Both the position numbers and the translations under genes were made by a program. A model generated the notes under the pieces. That model was not told the origin of the DNA. It did not search any database and worked only from the letters and a program-made list of their open reading frames with translations. This document shows positions 5,321 through 9,282 of a stretch of DNA of 9,282 nt, one piece after another; position 1 is the stretch's first letter, and every line of letters begins with the position of its first letter. Origin of the DNA: DAONLM01 sp035406685 (GTDB taxonomy: Bacteria; Spirochaetota; GWE2-31-10; MWDO01); contig DAONLM010000113.1 of NCBI GenBank assembly GCA_035406685.1, positions 1 to 9,282 of the forward strand, written 5' to 3'.

Positions 5321-5872
5321 TTATTTTTCTATTGTTGTAAAACATAAAATTTCTTCTGCATTATAAGAGCTTCCTAAAAATAGAGTCACTATTTTTAATT
5401 TTTTAAATTGATTTAAGTCTTTAAAAATAGTCTTTAAAATTTCTATTTTGGAATTGTTATCTTTTTTTTGATTCAAAAGATTCAAATTTTTATTTATAGT
5501 ATTTTTTATAGTATTTAATCTATCTTCGTATATTTTTATTGTATTCTCTGTTTTAATTATTGCCTCACAAAAAAAATAATTTTTTATCTTTTTTATATTA
5601 TATTCTGCTCCTAAAATTGGCAATTCTGATTTTGTCTTTATAATGTGTGAAGAATATTCATAAGAAATTTTTTCATTATTTTTACTTATTTCTGCTATTG
5701 TAGAATCAAGATTGCTCTGAACTTCAATCTCTATAAAACTTGATAAATCTGCCAAAGCAAAATTTTTTGCTTCAATTTCATTTTTACCATAGCCAATACC
5801 TTTTAACTCTTTTGAGTAAGAGATAACTATAATTATAAATATAAAAAAATATAAAAATAGTTTTCTCTTCAT
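5321..5872 (-). CDS. Exported LPP20-like protein
   Basis: 183 residues. Residues 1-20 form a signal peptide (MKRKLFLYFFIFIIIVISYS) with no lipobox cysteine, so cleavage by signal peptidase I after Ser20 is expected and the product is periplasmic. Residues 23-54 read LKGIGYGKNEIEAKNFALAD followed by a strand ending EIEVQSN. This G-x-G-x7-A-x2-A-L-A-D-L pattern is the core of LPP20-type domains first named in a Helicobacter lipoprotein. A second strand pair follows (about 85-108, ending FFCEAIIKT). Residues about 110-160 are a Lys/Asn-rich helix likely to form a coiled coil, then a hydrophobic segment (LKIVTLFLGSS). Relatives are commonly longer, so this may be a minimal version. Its ribosome site AAGG overlaps the stop codon of the MFS gene upstream, implying coupled translation. 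The role is unknown; many LPP20-type proteins occur in surface or motility contexts, but nothing here points to that. Confidence 0.75.
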   Translation of the reverse strand: MKRKLFLYFFIFIIIVISYSKELKGIGYGKNEIEAKNFALADLSSFIEIEVQSNLDSTIAEISKNNEKISYEYSSHIIKTKSELPILGAEYNIKKIKNYFFCEAIIKTENTIKIYEDRLNTIKNTINKNLNLLNQKKDNNSKIEILKTIFKDLNQFKKLKIVTLFLGSSYNAEEILCFTTIEK

Positions 5873-5882
5873 AAATAAATCC

Positions 5883-7100
5883 TTATCTGTTTTTTAAAGA
5901 TTTTATTAATATATAATATATCAATAATGACAATAATTCAATAATTATAATAAAAAATATTATAAAATTAATATTTATTTTATACAACAATCCTAATATA
6001 AAACTACCCAAAAACATTGAAAGTCCATAAAAAGAGTTAAAGATTCCATACCCAGTGCCTCTTTTTTTAAGATGTGTAATATCTGCTATTACAGACTTCA
6101 TTATTGTTTCGTGTGTCCCCATCACAATTCCCCACATTATAATACCGGTAATTATTAAAATATAGTTTTTAGTAAAAACAAAAAATGGCAATATTAAAGT
6201 AAAGAGGGGAATAATTATTAAAAGATATAAACCAGCTTTTTCATTTTTTAATCCGGATTTTAAGTTGTCATATATTTTACCAACAATGAGTGCGACAATT
6301 GCATCTACAATCATTGCGATTGAATAAAAAAAAGGGATACTCTCTTCTTTTATTAAATTTTTTTCTTTAAAATAGTATCCGAGTATTACAAAACTCGTAA
6401 AACCTAATGTGGTGATAAAACTGAATATAGAATAAAGCCAGAATTGTTTTGTGAGTTTATCTTGATTATCTTGTTGTTTTTGAGTTTCAAAAATTTCTGG
6501 GTTTGGAAATCTTAAATATGCAAAAATTACACTTATCATTAAAATAATAAATGGTATCCATAATATTTTAAATCCAAATTGATATTGAGAAAGACTATTT
6601 TCATTTTTACCAACTATTAACAAAAGACTAAAAAGTAAAGGGCCTAAAAAGGCTCCTATTTGATCCATTGCTTCATGAATTGCAAATCCGAGGCCTGTCC
6701 CTATTCTCTTTGTTGCCTGTGATAAAATAGTATCTTTTGCAGGACTTCTTATTGCCTTCCCAATTCTCTCACAAATAATAAAAATAGAGACTATTTGCCA
6801 TATCCCAGTTAATGATAGTAATGGAATTGATATAAGCATTCCATAACCTAATATAGTAAAAATCCAAGGGGATTTTGTTTTATCTGATAAATAGCCAGAT
6901 ATAATTCTAATAAAATATCCTAAAAATTCGGCAAGTCCAGTAATAAATCCAACAAGGGCAATATCCATTGAAATTGTTTTTGTAAAAGGGCCGTATATAC
7001 TTCTTGCCCCTTCATATATCACATCCCCTAATAAACTTATGATACCAAATATAAATATTAAAAACAGAGCCTTCTTTTTATAGTCATTATTTTGTTCCAT
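5883..7100 (-). CDS. MFS-family transporter, 12 membrane spans
   Basis: 405 residues from this start, typical MFS size, with hydrophobic stretches for 12 spans in two halves and a charged central loop at about 205-220. The first span leads into GDVIYEGARSIYGPF. The loop between spans 2 and 3 carries the MFS motif-A form SGYLSDKTKSP, and ERIGKAIRSPAKD follows span 4. The next segment, GFAIHEAMDQIGAFLGP, has conserved His, Glu and Asp in or near the membrane. This combination belongs to an MFS subgroup seen in many bacteria and archaea whose substrate is not established, so I give none. A Met three codons earlier (7109) is also in frame, but there AAAGG touches the ATG. For the Met at 7100 the AAGGA at 7109-7113 sits eight bases away, so 7100 is chosen. 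The gene starts 25 bases after the pcm-like stop and is followed after 10 bases by the LPP20-like gene. Confidence 0.88.
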   Translation of the reverse strand: MEQNNDYKKKALFLIFIFGIISLLGDVIYEGARSIYGPFTKTISMDIALVGFITGLAEFLGYFIRIISGYLSDKTKSPWIFTILGYGMLISIPLLSLTGIWQIVSIFIICERIGKAIRSPAKDTILSQATKRIGTGLGFAIHEAMDQIGAFLGPLLFSLLLIVGKNENSLSQYQFGFKILWIPFIILMISVIFAYLRFPNPEIFETQKQQDNQDKLTKQFWLYSIFSFITTLGFTSFVILGYYFKEKNLIKEESIPFFYSIAMIVDAIVALIVGKIYDNLKSGLKNEKAGLYLLIIIPLFTLILPFFVFTKNYILIITGIIMWGIVMGTHETIMKSVIADITHLKKRGTGYGIFNSFYGLSMFLGSFILGLLYKININFIIFFIIIIELLSLLIYYILIKSLKNR

Positions 7101-7125
7101 ATCTTCCATCCTTTTTTTAAATATT

Positions 7126-7761
7126 TCATTCTACTAATGGGACAAAAGAGACACCATAAAATATTTCTGTTAATATTTTCCCCTTCTCTTTTTTGATTTT
7201 ATATAGATTTCCATAGGTTTCTGGATAGATTAAAATGCCTCCTTCACTAAGTTGATCCAGCAATATCTTATTGTTAAAATTTTTACCTACCCCTGCTGAT
7301 AAAAATATTCTATCAAATGGTGCATATTCAATAAGACCTTTTGAGCCATTCTTATTTAAGAGGACAATATTTTCCATATATGAAGCAAGATTTCTTCTTG
7401 CAAATTCATAAAGTTCTTTTATTATTTCTATAGCGTAAACAATGCCAGCAGGCTTACATAAGATAGAAGCAATAGCAGCAGCATATCCGCAACCAGATCC
7501 AATCTCAAGAATTTTACTATTTTCTTTTATCTCCAATTCGTCAAGTATAAAGGCAACCATGCTCGGTTGAGAACAGGTCTGATTATAACCTATTGGAAGG
7601 GGGATATCCTCATAAGCAAGAGATCTGGATGACTCTGGAAGAAAGAGTTTTCTATCAACCCTTCTCATTGCATCTAAAACTCTTTTATCTCTTGGTTTAT
7701 TATCAAGATAAAAAGGGGCTCTTTTTTCTACATTTTCAACAAGAATATCATTGTTATACAT
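7126..7761 (-). CDS. pcm: Protein-L-isoaspartate O-methyltransferase
   Basis: 211 residues, normal length. The enzyme uses S-adenosylmethionine to methylate isoaspartyl residues in aged proteins so they can be reset to aspartate, in the cytoplasm. Residues 41-76 hold the family signature: LPESSRSLAYEDIPLPIGY then QTCSQPSMVAFILDEL, the equivalent of the usual Q-T-I-S-Q-P, with Cys in place of Ile and catalytic Ser64 kept. The SAM-binding motif I is KILEIGSGCGYAAAIA at 83-98, with motif II at about 107-113 (IVYAIEI). FDRIFLSAGV at 149-158 and FVPLVE at the C-terminus complete the pattern; other members usually end FVPLVG. The start is six bases after the stop of the kinase gene, with only a weak AAAAGAA site, so it probably relies on translational coupling. 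It shares an operon with the adenosine-kinase-like gene upstream and the MFS gene downstream. Confidence 0.94.
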   Translation of the reverse strand: MYNNDILVENVEKRAPFYLDNKPRDKRVLDAMRRVDRKLFLPESSRSLAYEDIPLPIGYNQTCSQPSMVAFILDELEIKENSKILEIGSGCGYAAAIASILCKPAGIVYAIEIIKELYEFARRNLASYMENIVLLNKNGSKGLIEYAPFDRIFLSAGVGKNFNNKILLDQLSEGGILIYPETYGNLYKIKKEKGKILTEIFYGVSFVPLVE

Positions 7762-7767
7762 ATTCTT

Positions 7768-8781
7768 TTATTTTTCTATTATTTCTATATTTATAAATTC
7801 TTTTATTTTATTAAAATCAAGAAGTTCAAGCTGCACACCTGGCACACTTATAATCTGAGAAGCAAGATAACTTGCTATTTTACCACATTTTTCAAGAGAA
7901 TATCCTCTTGTATAACCATACAAAAAGCCACCACCATAGATATCGCCACATCCAGTGGAATCAAGTACCTTTTCTGCTGGATATATATCTATCTTTATAA
8001 CATCATCTTTTGTTACTATAAAACTCCCCTTGCTACCAATTTTTACAACTGCAATTTTTACTCCCATTTTTACTATCTCTTTTCCTGCTTCAACTGGATC
8101 ATTTTTACCGGTTAGAATAGTCGCTTCGTCTTTATTACCAAAAAGAATAGATACATATTTAGAGAATATATCTTTAAAATCATTAACATTTCTTTCTATA
8201 CAAAAAGGATCAGCAATATCAAAACTTACTTCTATATTTGCCTTTTTAGCCTCATTTAAAACAAACATTGTGACTTCTTTTTGTGGATCAGTATCCCATT
8301 GATAACCAGTGCAATGAACCATTTTAGATTTATATAATATCTCTAAATCAATATCGCTAATCTGATATTCTCTACAAACTCCAAGATGAGTATTCATGGT
8401 TCTTTCAGCATCCTCAGTTGTAAGAATTATTGAAGTTCCTGTTATACCATAATCCTTTTTCTTAATAAGAGTTTTTACCCCTCTTTCTGCTATTTTTGAA
8501 ATGTATAGTCTTCCATAAAAATCATCAGAGACAATGCCAGTATATACTGCTTTACCCCCCAGTAAAGCAAGAGCACTCAAAGTATTTGCAGAGCTTCCAC
8601 CAGGCACTGAAATTGTTTTGTATTTACTAATAGCCTCCAATATTTCTCTCGATTTTTTTTCATCCACAAGATGCATAACACCTTTTTGAATCCCTAATTT
8701 TTTCAAAACCTTTTCTGGAATAAATGCCTGAATATCCATTAAAGCATTTTCAAACCCAAAAACATCATAAGAATATTCCAT
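7768..8781 (-). CDS. PfkB-family kinase, adenosine-kinase-like
   Basis: 337 residues from the start chosen here. The N-terminus (YDVFGFENALMDIQAFIPE) is the substrate-binding strand-loop of the ribokinase/PfkB fold. PGGSSANTLSALALLGG at 60-76 and VSDDFYGRLY at 84-93 are the first signature. RTMNTHLGVCREY at 127-139 resembles the RTM-x-T-x-LG segment of adenosine kinases. DSTGCGDIYGGGFLYGYTRG at 274-293 is the second PfkB signature, with D280 as catalytic base and Cys in place of the usual Ala. Phosphorylation of adenosine to AMP is the best guess; another nucleoside or a sugar is possible. An in-frame ATG at 8832 would add 17 residues, but it lies inside the promoter and lacks a ribosome site. 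The ATG at 8781 has AAGGAG (8788-8793) six bases away. This is the first gene of a five-gene minus operon. Confidence 0.9.
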   Translation of the reverse strand: MEYSYDVFGFENALMDIQAFIPEKVLKKLGIQKGVMHLVDEKKSREILEAISKYKTISVPGGSSANTLSALALLGGKAVYTGIVSDDFYGRLYISKIAERGVKTLIKKKDYGITGTSIILTTEDAERTMNTHLGVCREYQISDIDLEILYKSKMVHCTGYQWDTDPQKEVTMFVLNEAKKANIEVSFDIADPFCIERNVNDFKDIFSKYVSILFGNKDEATILTGKNDPVEAGKEIVKMGVKIAVVKIGSKGSFIVTKDDVIKIDIYPAEKVLDSTGCGDIYGGGFLYGYTRGYSLEKCGKIASYLASQIISVPGVQLELLDFNKIKEFINIEIIEK

Positions 8782-8820
8782 TGTCTTCTCCTTAAAGTTA
8801 TGTTTATAGTTTTTTAGATT

Positions 8821-8849
8821 GATATACTTCAATTTTCTAATTTTGTCAA
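8821..8849 (-). promoter_or_regulatory. Promoter of the kinase-pcm-MFS-LPP20-CPxC operon
   Basis: Read on the minus strand, TTGACA (8849-8844) is a perfect -35 and TATATC (8826-8821) a four-of-six -10, spaced by 17 bases. Transcription would begin near 8814 and give a leader of about 33 bases carrying AAGGAG before the ATG at 8781. The in-frame ATG at 8832 falls between the two boxes, which excludes it as the start of this transcript. Confidence 0.7.
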
Positions 8850-8864
8850 AAGTTTAATAAAAAA

Positions 8865-8891
8865 AACATTTATATTTGTTTAGTAAATGTT
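8865..8891. promoter_or_regulatory. Inverted repeat upstream of the operon promoter, possible operator
   Basis: AACATTTA (8865-8872) and TAAATGTT (8884-8891) are perfect eight-base inverted arms around 11 bases. On the minus strand they lie just upstream of the -35 box, where activators commonly bind. In such AT-rich DNA an eight-base arm can arise by chance, so this is tentative. Confidence 0.3.
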
Positions 8892-8911
8892 AAAGTTATA
8901 AATATAAATTA

Positions 8912-8939
8912 TTAAGTCTTAAAATTAATAAAATATAAT
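8912..8939 (+). promoter_or_regulatory. Putative rightward promoter sharing the TTAAGTCTTA element
   Basis: TTAAGTCTTA (8912-8921) followed by TATAAT (8934-8939) repeats the arrangement before the lipoprotein gene at 3131-3159: TTAAGT is 16 bases from the -10 here and 17 there, and AAAATATAA is shared. The element sits in an 11-base perfect palindrome, TTAAG-T-CTTAA. No open frame of note follows within the window, so it would serve a gene or RNA starting beyond position 9282, or a small RNA. Confidence 0.3.
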
Positions 8940-9017
8940 TAGTAAAAATTTTATGTTTCTTATTAAATAGGATTGTGGTATTTTAAAATAATTATTATAG
9001 AGGGATTATAAGGAGTC

Positions 9018-9032
9018 AAGGTCTGTCCCTTA
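9018..9032 (+). repeat. GTCTGTCCCT repeat, copy 2
   Basis: AAGGTCTGTCCCTTA contains the ten-base core at 9021-9030. AAGG and CCTT around the core can pair as a short stem. It is preceded by AAGGAGTC, the most G+C-rich context of the four copies. Confidence 0.7.
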
Positions 9033-9155
9033 TATTTATATTATTATACATAATTAAATATTAAAAATCATAATAATAGAAGGCTGTCTTTCTCTTTCAG
9101 GGATATCTAAATATTATATCTTTTCTTCTTTATTTTTTTTAAATCCATAATGATT

Positions 9156-9167
9156 AGGTCTGTCCCT
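9156..9167 (+). repeat. GTCTGTCCCT repeat, copy 3
   Basis: AGGTCTGTCCCT, core at 9158-9167, same orientation as the other copies and 137 bases after copy 2. Confidence 0.7.
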
Positions 9168-9190
9168 CTTTAAATCATAAAAAAATTTAT

Positions 9191-9202
9191 AAGTCTGTCC
9201 CT
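9191..9202 (+). repeat. GTCTGTCCCT repeat, copy 4
   Basis: AAGTCTGTCCCT, core at 9193-9202, 35 bases after copy 3. It shares the single-G form AAGTCTG with copy 1. The stretch 8850-9282 between the operon promoter and the window edge holds these repeats, one possible rightward promoter and AT-rich palindromes, and no credible gene. Confidence 0.7.
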
Positions 9203-9205
9203 CAC

Positions 9206-9237
9206 TTTAATTTTTTTCAAAAAAAATTAAATTTTTT
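9206..9237 (+). terminator. Perfect A/T palindrome with a T-run
   Basis: TTTAATTTTTTT (9206-9217) and AAAAAAATTAAA (9220-9231) form a 12-pair hairpin with a two-base loop, followed by TTTTTT at 9232-9237. The shape fits an intrinsic terminator but the stem has no G-C pair, so it may be only a low-complexity palindrome or a DNA-bending site. Confidence 0.25.
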
Positions 9238-9269
9238 CTCAAAAATTGTAAAGGATTTTCTCAAAAATT
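9234..9269 (+). repeat. 14-base tandem repeat
   Basis: TTTTCTCAAAAATT occurs at 9234-9247 and again at 9256-9269, eight bases apart, so the copies recur every 22 bases, about two helical turns. This places any bound protein on the same DNA face. No third copy is seen before the window ends. Confidence 0.5.
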
Positions 9270-9282
9270 TTGTGATTAATAT

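Noticed and set aside
7593..7796. Plus-strand open frame of 67 codons
   Set aside because: Antisense to pcm and to the end of the kinase gene; no ribosome site and no recognisable protein character.
7955..8302. Plus-strand open frame of 115 codons
   Set aside because: Antisense to the PfkB-like kinase, whose motifs are unmistakable; Ser/Thr/Phe-rich as expected for a shadow.
9010..9202. CRISPR-like array from the GTCTGTCCCT copies
   Set aside because: The shared core is only ten bases and the intervals (127 and 25 bases between cores) are irregular, with no cas gene in the window.

Overview
The window is a very AT-rich bacterial stretch with A/T-biased codons (AGA for Arg, AAA for Lys) and AAGGAG-type ribosome sites. 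It carries a lipoprotein with a FIS-C lipobox and an exported LPP20-like protein, which suggests a diderm. No rRNA or other decisive marker is present. The gene mix (lipoproteins, U-class sirtuin, adenosine-kinase-like PfkB protein, Pcm) fits a spirochaete-like or other low-GC diderm lineage, but the phylum is not settled by this sequence.

Layout: (1) 30-548, a small DNA-binding-like protein with two ribbon-helix-helix-like units in one chain. (2) 695-3102, a promoter followed by three tightly packed genes: a 52-residue DUF5989-like membrane peptide (749-907), a NodU/TobZ-type carbamoyltransferase (917-2737) and an SxtJ-like membrane protein (2710-3102, overlapping by 28 bases). (3) 3181-3630, a small lipoprotein. 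(4) 3631-4298, a long gene-free stretch with possible gene remnants in interrupted frames, a near-perfect direct repeat and a cluster of mutually exclusive hairpins. (5) 4299-5057, a sirtuin behind a consensus TTGACA-N17-TATAAT promoter. (6) 5060-8781, a five-gene minus-strand operon, in transcription order: PfkB/adenosine-kinase-like kinase, protein-L-isoaspartate methyltransferase, MFS transporter, LPP20-like exported protein, small CPxC protein. It converges on the sirtuin with two bases between the stop codons. (7) 8782-9282, a gene-free AT-rich region holding the operon promoter, a possible second promoter facing the right edge, and three copies of a GTCTGTCCCT repeat whose fourth copy lies at 659-668.

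How the genes may work together: the DUF5989/carbamoyltransferase/SxtJ trio looks like one unit, a soluble carbamoyl-transfer enzyme plus two membrane partners. Its substrate cannot be read from the window. In the minus operon, Pcm makes S-adenosylhomocysteine, whose breakdown gives adenosine, and an adenosine-kinase-like enzyme could salvage that adenosine. That link is inference. The most unusual items are the carbamoyltransferase trio, the tandem RHH protein, the dispersed GTCTGTCCCT repeat and the structured relic region at 3631-4298.
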